Source: Roseivirga spongicola
Lineage (GTDB): Bacteria > Bacteroidota > Bacteroidia > Cytophagales > Cyclobacteriaceae
NCBI RefSeq assembly: GCF_001592965.1
Contig: NZ_LRPC01000001.1
Location: 868,001 to 932,000, forward strand
Direction: 5' to 3'
Length of the DNA: 64,000 nucleotides
The notes beneath the pieces were generated by a model, which had not been told where the DNA came from, did no database searches, and worked only from the letters and a program-made list of their open reading frames with translations. Position numbers and translations under genes: made by a program. The first letter of the stretch is position 1. Each line of letters starts with the position of its first letter. Shown piece by piece: positions 1-7,130 of this stretch.

Positions 1-1577
1 TTGTAGGTTCTACTGGTGCATTGCAAAATGCCAAGAGCGTGCTTACAGCCGAACAGCAAAAAAGATGGGAACAAGCTCAGAAAGAATTCGTTGAGCCTGT
101 TAAAATTGTAACATTAGAAGAGGCTAAAGAGAACGAAAAAGAAGGTACTTCTGAAACCAAAACTTGGCACTATAAGGCAGAAAACGTGAGAGACTTTGCA
201 TGGACTTCTTCTAGAAAGTTTGTGTGGGACGCTATGGCTGCCGACATTGAAGGTAGAGAAGACCACCCAATGGCCATGTCTTACTACGCCAAAGAAGCTT
301 ACAACCTTTATGAAAGATACTCTACTAAAGTTGTAGCTCATACGCTTAAGACTTACTCTAAGTACACCATTCCTTATCCTTACCCAGTGGCTATCTCTGT
401 AGAAGCTTCTAACGGTATGGAATACCCAATGATTTGCTTCAACTATGGTAGAACTTTACCTGATGGCACTTATTCAGAAGGTACTAAGTATGGCGCTATT
501 GGTGTAATCATTCACGAGGTAGGTCACAACTTCTTTCCAATGATTGTAAACTCTGATGAGCGTCAGTGGACTTGGATGGATGAGGGCTTAAACACTTTTG
601 TTCAGTACCTAACCGAGCAGGAGTTTGATAACAACTACCCTCACAGAAGAGGCCCTGCGGCTAACATTGCTCCTTATATGGCATTGCCTAAAGATCAACT
701 AGAGCCAATTATGACCAACTCTGAAAACATTATTGGTTTTGGTAGCAATGCTTATGCTAAAGCAGCTACAGGCTTGAATATTCTACGTGAAACCATTATG
801 GGTCGCGAACTATTCGACTTTGCTTTCAAAGAGTACGCTAAACGTTGGGCATTTAAGCACCCAACTCCAGACGATCTTTTCAGAACGCTAGAAGATGCTT
901 CTGCTGTAGACATCGACTGGTTCATTAGAGGTTGGTACTTCACTATAGATAATGTTGATATTGCTATAGACGATGTAAAATGGTACAAACTGAATACTCA
1001 AAACCCAGAGATAGAAAATCCAATTGCTAAGGCAGAAGATGAGTTGAGAAACACAGATATTGCCGATAGCAGAAACCGAGAAGAAGGTCTTAAGTTCTAT
1101 GTTGAAGAAGACACTAGACTTCAAGATTTCTACTACTCTTACGATGAGTTTGAAGTAACAGAAGAATCTAAAAGAGCTTACCAGAGATTTAGCGCTTCAC
1201 TTTCTGCCGAAGAAAGAGCTCTACTTGGTGGCGATAAAAACTTCTACGAAATAGACTTCTCTAACAAAGGAGGCTTAGTAATGCCAATCATTATTGAGTG
1301 GACTTATGTGGATGGCACAAAAGAAGTAGAGAAAATACCTGCGTATATCTGGAGAAAAGATGAAGATAAAGTGACTAAAGCGTTTATGAAAGACAAGGAA
1401 GTTGCTCAAATCAGAATTGACCCTTACAGAGAAACAGCAGATACTAACGAAGACAACAACTACTTCCCAAGATCTAGCAAGCCATCTAGATTTGAATTAT
1501 TCAGATTTGGCGGTGGTGCTGCAAGAGGCCAGTCTACAGGCTCTAACCCAATGCAAAGAGCCAACGGAGGTAATTAA
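1..1577 (+). CDS. M1-family zinc metallopeptidase, 5' end outside window
   Basis: This is the C-terminal part of a gluzincin (M1, aminopeptidase N-like) metallopeptidase. The reading frame is open from base 3 with no start codon required, so the gene begins upstream. The zinc site is clear: HEVGH at 513-527, followed after about 18 residues by the third ligand in WMDEGLNTF. The remaining ~330 residues form the helical C-terminal part, ending in a low-complexity Gly/Arg/Asn tail (PMQRANGGN). In Bacteroidota such proteins are usually secreted or periplasmic and cleave peptides for nutrition. The signal peptide cannot be seen here. A strong terminator follows 24 bp after the stop. The family call is secure; the substrate is unknown. 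Confidence 0.9.
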   Translation, partial: VGSTGALQNAKSVLTAEQQKRWEQAQKEFVEPVKIVTLEEAKENEKEGTSETKTWHYKAENVRDFAWTSSRKFVWDAMAADIEGREDHPMAMSYYAKEAYNLYERYSTKVVAHTLKTYSKYTIPYPYPVAISVEASNGMEYPMICFNYGRTLPDGTYSEGTKYGAIGVIIHEVGHNFFPMIVNSDERQWTWMDEGLNTFVQYLTEQEFDNNYPHRRGPAANIAPYMALPKDQLEPIMTNSENIIGFGSNAYAKAATGLNILRETIMGRELFDFAFKEYAKRWAFKHPTPDDLFRTLEDASAVDIDWFIRGWYFTIDNVDIAIDDVKWYKLNTQNPEIENPIAKAEDELRNTDIADSRNREEGLKFYVEEDTRLQDFYYSYDEFEVTEESKRAYQRFSASLSAEERALLGGDKNFYEIDFSNKGGLVMPIIIEWTYVDGTKEVEKIPAYIWRKDEDKVTKAFMKDKEVAQIRIDPYRETADTNEDNNYFPRSSKPSRFELFRFGGGAARGQSTGSNPMQRANGGN

Positions 1578-1600
1578 GAATACGTAATAATCATTTTATA

Positions 1601-1633
1601 AAGGCTTTGGCACTAGTGTCAAAGCCTTTTTTT
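1601..1633 (+). terminator. Rho-independent terminator of the M1 peptidase gene
   Basis: The stem AAGGCTTTG pairs with CAAAGCCTT around a CACTAGTG core and runs into seven or more T residues. It lies 24 bp after the stop codon of the peptidase gene. Confidence 0.9.
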
Positions 1634-1657
1634 ATGCATTTCCTGTGCTATGTGATT

Positions 1658-1814
1658 GATAAGATTCTTCACTACTCTCAGATGAACTTAGACGGAAGAA
1701 TATCAGCCTCAACAGTTTTGAAAGACACATTGGTATTAGGCACTCTGCTCAGTAACCAGAACATCATCGGTAAGTCTTGCAAAAGCCCTGAAGTATCGAG
1801 GGAAGCATCTTATT
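1658..1814 (-). repeat. Dispersed intergenic repeat family A, copy 1
   Basis: The reverse complement aligns over about 130 bp with 27587-27714, with scattered mismatches. Shared blocks include GATAAGATTCTTCACT, ACTTAGACG, ACAGTTTT, CACATT-GTATTAGGCA and CATCATCGGTAAGTCTTGC. It ends with a degenerate form of the CCCCGAAGTATCGGGG hairpin found in the other copies. An open frame runs through it on the plus strand (1607-1852), but that is a by-product of the repeat and not a gene. The copy sits in the 327-bp gap between the peptidase terminator and the convergent gene at 1905. Confidence 0.85.
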
Positions 1815-1904
1815 ACGCTAAGCCCCACCTTTTCAATCCCGACCTAAAGTAGGATCATCCCAGACGATGTTCCTTCCCATAGAATCGCCCAACATGGAAA
1901 ACTG

Positions 1905-2513
1905 TTAAGCACTCAGCTTTCTTCTCATAGAAGGCCGCCTGCGATAAGCATAATAAGCCAGCACATACTCAATAGCTTTGCGCATGGCCAGGTTGATTGG
2001 GTAGCGGACTGTTCCCAAGTCCGGGTCTATAGAGCGAATTTGAAAGTAGAAGTCGCTCATCATCGGAATTTCATAGCCATTGTTCAATTCATTCTGAACA
2101 GCCTCAACCTTTTCGGCCTGAGATTCTTTAATTGTTTTGCAGGTAACATATTTACGTAAACCATCTTTGTCTTTCATAGCTGAGTAGCCAAAGAGTCTAC
2201 AAATAAGTCCTCGGTGAATGTATTGACCGCAAGAGCCCCTGTCTAGACTTAGCGGCTTAGGTGTAAACAGATGACAGTGAGCTTGGCCACCTGAAACCAG
2301 CTGCTCGTGCACTTCATCAATTCTTTTGGTAAGAAATAGGTCGAAAGCCAAGGGTAGAAATTCCAAAGGAGTAGCTTCAATATCTGGCTTGAAGCAACAT
2401 TTGCCACAACCTTCCAAACACCTTATTTGAGATGTATTCTGAAAACTTTTGATTTCTACATCTAGAGCTGTAAAAACCTTTTCTACTGCTCTCACTTTGC
2501 GAACCACCGACAT
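1905..2513 (-). CDS. YkgJ-family cysteine-cluster protein
   Basis: A 202-residue soluble protein with the CxxxCxxCC pattern of the YkgJ/FliB-like family (PF03692): CLEGCGKCC at about residues 33-41. Further cysteines follow in CHLF, GSCGQYIHRGLICRLFGYS and VTCKT. The family probably binds zinc or an iron-sulfur centre; some members are linked to flagellin lysine methylation, but most have no known function. No flagellar genes are present here, so that role is not suggested. ATG at 2513 lies 11 bases from a perfect TAnnTTTG -7 box (2525-2532, minus strand), giving a very short leader. It appears to be a single-gene transcript. Confidence 0.85.
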   Translation of the reverse strand: MSVVRKVRAVEKVFTALDVEIKSFQNTSQIRCLEGCGKCCFKPDIEATPLEFLPLAFDLFLTKRIDEVHEQLVSGGQAHCHLFTPKPLSLDRGSCGQYIHRGLICRLFGYSAMKDKDGLRKYVTCKTIKESQAEKVEAVQNELNNGYEIPMMSDFYFQIRSIDPDLGTVRYPINLAMRKAIEYVLAYYAYRRRPSMRRKLSA

Positions 2514-2524
2514 AAAAAGAGGCG

Positions 2525-2532
2525 CAAAAGTA
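2525..2532 (-). promoter_or_regulatory. -7 promoter box of the YkgJ-family gene
   Basis: On the minus strand this reads TACTTTTG, a perfect match to the Bacteroidota -7 consensus TAnnTTTG. It lies about a dozen bases before the ATG at 2513. Confidence 0.6.
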
Positions 2533-2569
2533 AGTGGAAAATGAATTGAAGATTCTCGCCTTGAAATAA

Positions 2570-3298
2570 TTATTTCAGGTCTATTTCTAACACTTGTGGT
2601 TTGGGTTTTTTGAAGTCATCTACCACCGGATAGAAGAGGCCTTTGTACTTTTTTCGCTTGTCTCTAAAGAGGTAAACAATGCCAAGTTCAACCTTACTGT
2701 AGTCCCTATCAAAAGTGTACTCAATAACTTGAAGCGGACCAATGTTTGTTAAGTAGAGCTCTAGACCTTTGATATTATTGGTTTCGGCCAGTACGGTATC
2801 TTGCTGAAAAGTTAGCTGAAGGTTATCGAAAGGGTGATCAGGAATTTTGAACTCCGCTTTGGTTTTCGCTTCAACACCTTCTAGCTTAAGTTTATCTTCT
2901 ACCTTCAAGAAGGTGTATTCTGTAGGCACTGCATCAACAGTGCTACTTAGAATAATCTGATCTTGAGAATAAGAGCCATAAAGCGTGTCTCGTTCACCGA
3001 ACATCAATAGGCTATCTTGCTGCAATTGCCATTGCCAAGATTCATTACCATCCCACGAATGGCTGATAGCAGCTCTTTGAGACTCAAACTGAATTACCAT
3101 TAAACCTGGAGTATAAACCTCAGAAGAATCGTAGGGGTCACCTTCATCGAAAGTAAGCTCTCCTTGCTCCATAGTAGCAGAAAGCACTGGCTGCTTGGCC
3201 TTAATATGAGCCATTACCCAAGTGCCTGAAGGCTGCTGAGCAAATGAATAAGGGAGGACTAAAGAAAGAAGAACTGAGAATCCGAACTTTTTATACAT
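2570..3298 (-). CDS. Secreted protein of unknown function
   Basis: 242 residues with an N-terminal signal peptide (MYKKFGFSVLLSLVLPYSFAQ, cleavage near residue 20). The rest is beta-rich: the first part (GTWVMAHIKAKQP... then WQWQLQQDSLLMFGERDTLYGSYSQDQIILSS) resembles the lipocalin-like 'weight of evidence' domains common in Bacteroidota, in which a term is measured against a threshold, but I cannot name a family. The C-terminal part is lysine-rich. It starts 41 bp after the LytTR regulator on the same strand, so it may be the last gene of the operon that begins at 6499. Its function is unknown; a role in cell-envelope sensing is only a guess from context. Confidence 0.7.
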   Translation of the reverse strand: MYKKFGFSVLLSLVLPYSFAQQPSGTWVMAHIKAKQPVLSATMEQGELTFDEGDPYDSSEVYTPGLMVIQFESQRAAISHSWDGNESWQWQLQQDSLLMFGERDTLYGSYSQDQIILSSTVDAVPTEYTFLKVEDKLKLEGVEAKTKAEFKIPDHPFDNLQLTFQQDTVLAETNNIKGLELYLTNIGPLQVIEYTFDRDYSKVELGIVYLFRDKRKKYKGLFYPVVDDFKKPKPQVLEIDLK

Positions 3299-3339
3299 AA
3301 ACTGATTAACCTAAATGATTAGTCGAAAGTTACAGATAT

Positions 3340-4098
3340 CTATCGATCCAACCACTTTTTAAAGTCTTGTACTCTTTCACGGCTGACAATCGCATCCATT
3401 TCGTCTGATTGATGAAGAATAATGCGCAAACGGCTGTTGGTATAACTGACTATGTCTTTGACGGCACGCATAGAAACCAGATACTTTCGGTTGATTCTGA
3501 AGAAGTCTTGTGGATCAATAAGGCCTTCTACTTCTTCTAAAGTGTAATCTATTATGTATCGCTTCTTCTCTTCTGTGACTAGAAAAGTAGCCTTATCCTG
3601 ACTGAAGAAATAAGCGGTATCACTCACCGGAATAGTATGGATATGCTCCCCAATCTTTACCACAAAACGTTCTTTGTATTGCTTAGTCAGCATTTTCATA
3701 GCCTGCTCTAGCATAGCCATGTTGGGTTGCTGAGGCTCTGGTTGCCTGAAATTCTGGTGAAACTTTTCCAGTGCATGCTTCAGCTCTTCTGGATCTATAG
3801 GCTTGAGCAGATAATCAATGCTATTCACCTTAAAAGCCTTGATGGCGTATTCATCGAAAGCGGTGGTGAAAATAATTGGGGTTTGAATATTCACTTGGTT
3901 GAGGATTTCAAAACTCAATCCATCAGCCAGCTGAATATCGAAGAACAGAAGGTCTGCCTCATTAGCAGAAAGCCACTTTACAGCGGTTTTCACCGAGTCT
4001 AACTGATCGAGAATCTCAATGTCTGGCTCTAGCTTTAGCAAAAGGTTGGTTAACCTTTTGGCCGCCATCGATTCATCTTCAACAATTAATACTTTCAT
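3340..4098 (-). CDS. LytTR-family response regulator (system 1)
   Basis: 252 residues. The N-terminal receiver domain has the acidic pocket VEDE (residues 6-9), the phospho-acceptor Asp54 in LLFFDIQ, and the conserved Lys in YLLKPID near residue 103. The C-terminal ~100 residues form a LytTR DNA-binding domain (FVVKIGEHIHTIPVSDTAYF... through FFRINRKYLVS). It overlaps its kinase gene by 4 bp (ATGA), so the two are translationally coupled. The direct-repeat sites at 6561-6591 and 9361-9391 are its best candidate targets, because the first lies upstream of the operon that contains it. The domain calls are firm; the target assignment is inferred. Confidence 0.95.
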   Translation of the reverse strand: MKVLIVEDESMAAKRLTNLLLKLEPDIEILDQLDSVKTAVKWLSANEADLLFFDIQLADGLSFEILNQVNIQTPIIFTTAFDEYAIKAFKVNSIDYLLKPIDPEELKHALEKFHQNFRQPEPQQPNMAMLEQAMKMLTKQYKERFVVKIGEHIHTIPVSDTAYFFSQDKATFLVTEEKKRYIIDYTLEEVEGLIDPQDFFRINRKYLVSMRAVKDIVSYTNSRLRIILHQSDEMDAIVSRERVQDFKKWLDR

Positions 4099-5129
4099 TC
4101 GGAAATAGTTAAAAGTGGAAGTTCGACCCTAAATACTTGGTCCGTCTTTTCAATATTTACAAGCTTATCGCTTAGGAATTCATAGCGTGCTTTAATGTTA
4201 GCCAAGCCCATTCCTGAGCTTTCCTCCGTAGGAATATTCTTTATCTGCAGGTTGTTCTCAACCACAAGCATTTCACCTTGAACAAAGATTTTAATAGTTA
4301 GCGGTTCATCCTTGGCAATGGTGTTATGTTTAATAGCGTTTTCAAGCAACATTTGCAGCGCCAAAGGCGGAATCATTCGCTTTTCAAAGCCCACTACATC
4401 AGCTTCAACCTTAAGCTTTTCATCAAACCTTATTTTTTGAAGGAAAAGGTAAGAGTCTACAAACTTCATTTCGGTTTCCAAGCTCACTAACTCCTTAGAC
4501 CTAGTTTCGAGCACATATCTGTAAACCTTCGAAAGCTGCCTGATAAAGTCCGCTGCCATATCTTGGTCTTCATAAACCAAGTTGGTTAGCGCATTCAGCG
4601 AGTTGAAAAGAAAATGCGGGTTTACCTGATTTTTGAGCGACTCATACTTAGAAGCCATTTGCTCCTTCTTCAGTCTTTCGGCATCTAAAGCCGTTTGTTT
4701 CCAATTTCTAAGAAACTCTGCCGCATTAAGGAAAAAGCTAATTATAAAAGTGATGCCTATGGAAATAAGCATGATACTCGCTAAACCCGTTATACGAATA
4801 TCGACCAACCACCAAGACATTAGATAGAGAAAAAGTACCGCTGCAGGTGAATAAAGAATAACGCCAATACTGCCCCAGATAAACCTTTTGGTAGGGTTCT
4901 CTAACCAAGAAATTCTATATGAAATGTAATCCGAAACCAATCCGTTTCCCTGCCAAAGGAACACCCACATTAAGCCTGAAAAGACCATTGAGAAACTTTC
5001 ATTCTTTAGGGCTTCCCAGCTAGAGAAACAGTCTTCACAAAATAAAGTATTAGTGACTGCCCCAAAGAGGAAAATAGGAAGGGTCATTTTGAAGATTTTC
5101 TTCCAGCTGACAGTTTCTCGAAAGCTCAT
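4095..5129 (-). CDS. LytS-like sensor histidine kinase (system 1)
   Basis: 344 residues with four predicted membrane helices in the first ~150 residues and no large extracellular domain, then a short coiled linker and a His_kinase (PF06580) domain. The phospho-acceptor His is in NPHFLFNSLNAL and the N-box is MLLENAIKHN. The glycine-rich ATP lid SSGMGLANIKARY completes the HATPase module. It phosphorylates the LytTR regulator encoded just downstream. It starts 20 bp after the membrane protein gene at 5150, so kinase, regulator, membrane protein and the 6499 gene form one likely operon. The input signal is unknown; the two cysteines in the N-terminal segment (FCEDCFSS) are a possible redox or metal site. 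Confidence 0.95.
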   Translation of the reverse strand: MSFRETVSWKKIFKMTLPIFLFGAVTNTLFCEDCFSSWEALKNESFSMVFSGLMWVFLWQGNGLVSDYISYRISWLENPTKRFIWGSIGVILYSPAAVLFLYLMSWWLVDIRITGLASIMLISIGITFIISFFLNAAEFLRNWKQTALDAERLKKEQMASKYESLKNQVNPHFLFNSLNALTNLVYEDQDMAADFIRQLSKVYRYVLETRSKELVSLETEMKFVDSYLFLQKIRFDEKLKVEADVVGFEKRMIPPLALQMLLENAIKHNTIAKDEPLTIKIFVQGEMLVVENNLQIKNIPTEESSGMGLANIKARYEFLSDKLVNIEKTDQVFRVELPLLTISE

Positions 5130-5149
5130 TGTTTAAAACTAAATAAAAT

Positions 5150-5839
5150 TCAATTGTTGAGAGCAGCGTATTTGCCCACTTTAAATTTCTTACGGTATTT
5201 ATTCATTGAATAGGCTATTAGTGGGCTTCCGATGATAGTAGGTACCACCCAAGGTAGCCACATCATTTCAGAAGGAAGCTTAAAAATTTCTCCGTTCTGC
5301 ACTGTAAAGGCGGTAATACTAGCTATTAGAGCACCACACATGGAATTCATGTGGGCGAACCACCACCACATTTTTTCTTGATTGGCACCTCTTCTAAAGC
5401 CTTTAATATTCTCCCAAGCGGTCTGAGCAGTGAATATGCCGAAGAAAAAGCATAAGTATCCTACCACAGAAGACCATTCAGCTTTTAGTTGATAGCTGAA
5501 GCCCATGCCTATGAAAAACAGACCCGATAGCAAGGTAATGATGGCAGCGGTCCAATCGACTGGCTTAGCCATCATAGTCTTCTTGAGTTTGAGCACCCGT
5601 ACTCCCGAGAAAGTCATATACCAACTAAATACTGCGATGACCAAGAGAAACGCACTGAATCTTACAAAACTTATGATGAGCAATGCTGAGATAAAAATCC
5701 AGAACATAGACCAGTAGAATACCAAACCTACTTGTCTGTGCAACTTCCCACCCTTTTTACCAAAAAACGCAGCTAAAAGTCCGGAAATCAAAGTGGTGAC
5801 TCCAGCCACCACATGAGATAAAATCAGTGCATCTGCCAT
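5150..5839 (-). CDS. Polytopic membrane protein, DUF2306-like
   Basis: 229 residues with about six to seven hydrophobic helices and few charged residues between them. The pattern of an early His in LSHVVAG, GKLHRQVG after helix 1 and a later WWWFAHM resembles the DUF2306/small b-type-cytochrome-like membrane family. I cannot confirm it without a profile search. It sits inside the system-1 operon, 20 bp before the sensor kinase, so it may be an accessory sensor or a target of that kinase. The spacing to both neighbours (15 and 20 bp) supports co-transcription. Confidence 0.7.
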   Translation of the reverse strand: MADALILSHVVAGVTTLISGLLAAFFGKKGGKLHRQVGLVFYWSMFWIFISALLIISFVRFSAFLLVIAVFSWYMTFSGVRVLKLKKTMMAKPVDWTAAIITLLSGLFFIGMGFSYQLKAEWSSVVGYLCFFFGIFTAQTAWENIKGFRRGANQEKMWWWFAHMNSMCGALIASITAFTVQNGEIFKLPSEMMWLPWVVPTIIGSPLIAYSMNKYRKKFKVGKYAALNN

Positions 5840-5854
5840 TCTTACTTAGCGTAA

Positions 5855-6499
5855 TTATTTACCGCACTGCTTAACTAATTCTTCCGCAGTTTCCTTACCC
5901 CAAGTTGGGTCTAAAGTTTGCTCCTTTGAAGCAGCATTGAAGAGTTCTAGTGCCTTTTGTCCCTTTTCACAGGCTTTATCGGTAGGAGAGCCGAAGAATT
6001 GAGCCATCCCCATTTCCATTTGAGCAAGAAAAACATTAGCCCTTGGGTTGTTTGGATCGATGTTTAGGGCTTTACCAAACTGTTGCATAGCCATTGGTGA
6101 CATATTTTGACCACGGCTTACAGGGTCGGCAGAAAGTTCGATCATGTACTTAAAGCCTTGCAAAGCCACAACCTCTGAGTGGTTTGGAGCTATCTTTTTG
6201 GCTACGTCAATATATTCCTGAGCTTTGTCTGTAAGTTTATCTTTTTCCGATACATCATTGGCTCTGAAAGACATGTTAATGTAAGCCAATGCAGCATAAT
6301 AATGAGAATGCCATTGATCTGATACCTTAGCAGAAATGCGCTCGAATTGGCCAGCAACTCCTTGCCAGTCTTCCATAGTTCGGGCTTCTCCCATTGACTG
6401 TAAACCTTTGCTCATGGCACCTATGTAGGCTTGTTGACTTTGTGCGTTTACGGTTAAACCTGCTACTAAAATTCCGATTATTACTACTAGTTTTTTCAT
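5855..6499 (-). CDS. Secreted TPR-like helical protein
   Basis: 214 residues: signal peptide (MKKLVVIIGILVAGLTVNAQ) followed by helices that read like degenerate tetratricopeptide repeats, such as HSHYYAALAYINMSF, YIDVAKKIAPNHSEVVALQGF and FGKALNIDPNNPRANVFLAQMEMG. It is probably periplasmic. It is the first gene of the system-1 operon. Its promoter carries a -7-like box (6519-6526) and a pair of LytTR-type direct repeats at 6561-6591, so its expression is probably controlled by the regulator at 3340 (autoregulation of the operon). Its molecular role is not known. Confidence 0.75.
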   Translation of the reverse strand: MKKLVVIIGILVAGLTVNAQSQQAYIGAMSKGLQSMGEARTMEDWQGVAGQFERISAKVSDQWHSHYYAALAYINMSFRANDVSEKDKLTDKAQEYIDVAKKIAPNHSEVVALQGFKYMIELSADPVSRGQNMSPMAMQQFGKALNIDPNNPRANVFLAQMEMGMAQFFGSPTDKACEKGQKALELFNAASKEQTLDPTWGKETAEELVKQCGK

Positions 6500-6518
6500 T
6501 GTTCTTGAGTTTGTGAGC

Positions 6519-6591
6519 TAAAAGTATTGTCTTAAAAATAGGTGAAGAAAAGAGTCTGACTGAACTGTAGAGTTTAGCAGATGAACTGTAG
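6519..6591 (-). promoter_or_regulatory. LytTR-type operator and promoter of the system-1 operon
   Basis: On the plus strand TGAACTGTAG occurs at 6561-6570 and again, identically, at 6582-6591, exactly 21 bp apart. The reverse complement ACAGTTCAT agrees with the published LytTR half-site [TA][AC][CA]GTTN[AG][TC]. Toward the gene, a near-consensus -7 box (TACTTTTA on the minus strand) lies at 6519-6526. The GTT core of the nearer repeat is 37 bp from the box. The same layout is seen upstream of the TonB receptor. Confidence 0.75.
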
Positions 6592-6601
6592 TTAGTATTA
6601 A

Positions 6602-6677
6602 CTTTGACGAACTTGTAGCCATGATACTCTCGTGAGCCGAGGCCTAAGCTGTAGCTCTATCTTAAAGTTCGTCAAAG
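6602..6677. other. Long stem-loop between the DUF2141 gene and the system-1 promoter
   Basis: CTTTGACGAACTT at 6602-6614 is perfectly complementary to AAGTTCGTCAAAG at 6665-6677. The 50-base loop contains a smaller stem (CTCG/CGAG). It lies 8 bp after the stop of the DUF2141 gene, so it would form the 3' end of that transcript and separate it from the operon starting at 6499. There is no long T-run, so it is not a classical terminator. Confidence 0.6.
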
Positions 6678-6684
6678 GTTTCTC

Positions 6685-7119
6685 TTAGTAAGAGAGGTAG
6701 ACCATATCAATAGAAACTACCTTATCCGAGCTCACTTCGAAAGAGGCATCACCAAAACTTGGAGGCCCATCTTGACCCATGGCATTATTCGAGAATGCAA
6801 AGCCCTCTTCTGGCATACCATATTCATTATAATCCATTTCCTCATTTCCATTTTCATCGTGAAGTACAGCGATGGCATACTCTCCTGGTTCTAGCTTATC
6901 GAAGGTAACCTCTACACTTGAGCCATCGGCCTCCACATATTTTGAGGCGAAACCATCACCTTCAGGGAAGTCTCCATAGCCATCGAAAAGCCCGATGGCT
7001 ACATATCCATTTTTGTTTTTCAATCCATCAACTTGAACAGTGATAGAAACCGTTTTCGATTGGCTTGTACTACCCAAAATCAGTACTAAGCTTAATAGCG
7101 TTGTTAATAATACTTTCAT
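6685..7119 (-). CDS. DUF2141-domain secreted protein
   Basis: 144 residues: signal peptide (residues 1-19) and a single beta-sandwich DUF2141 domain, recognised by VTVQVDGLKNKNGYVAIGLFDGYGDFP, the LEPGEYAIAVLHDENGNEEMDYNEYGMPEEGFAFSNNA block and the final beta strand. Proteins of this family are periplasmic or secreted and of unknown biochemical role. In Bacteroidota they are often paired with a TonB-dependent receptor, as here: the gene begins 11 bp after the receptor stop. The pair is probably expressed from the promoter at 9319-9391. The stem-loop at 6602-6677 follows it. Confidence 0.9.
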   Translation of the reverse strand: MKVLLTTLLSLVLILGSTSQSKTVSITVQVDGLKNKNGYVAIGLFDGYGDFPEGDGFASKYVEADGSSVEVTFDKLEPGEYAIAVLHDENGNEEMDYNEYGMPEEGFAFSNNAMGQDGPPSFGDASFEVSSDKVVSIDMVYLSY

Positions 7120-7130
7120 GTTATTTGACT

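Noticed and set aside
1607-1852. 81-residue open frame between the M1 peptidase and the YkgJ-type gene
   Set aside because: It lies entirely within the terminator and repeat A copy 1, and similar chance frames appear in the other copies.
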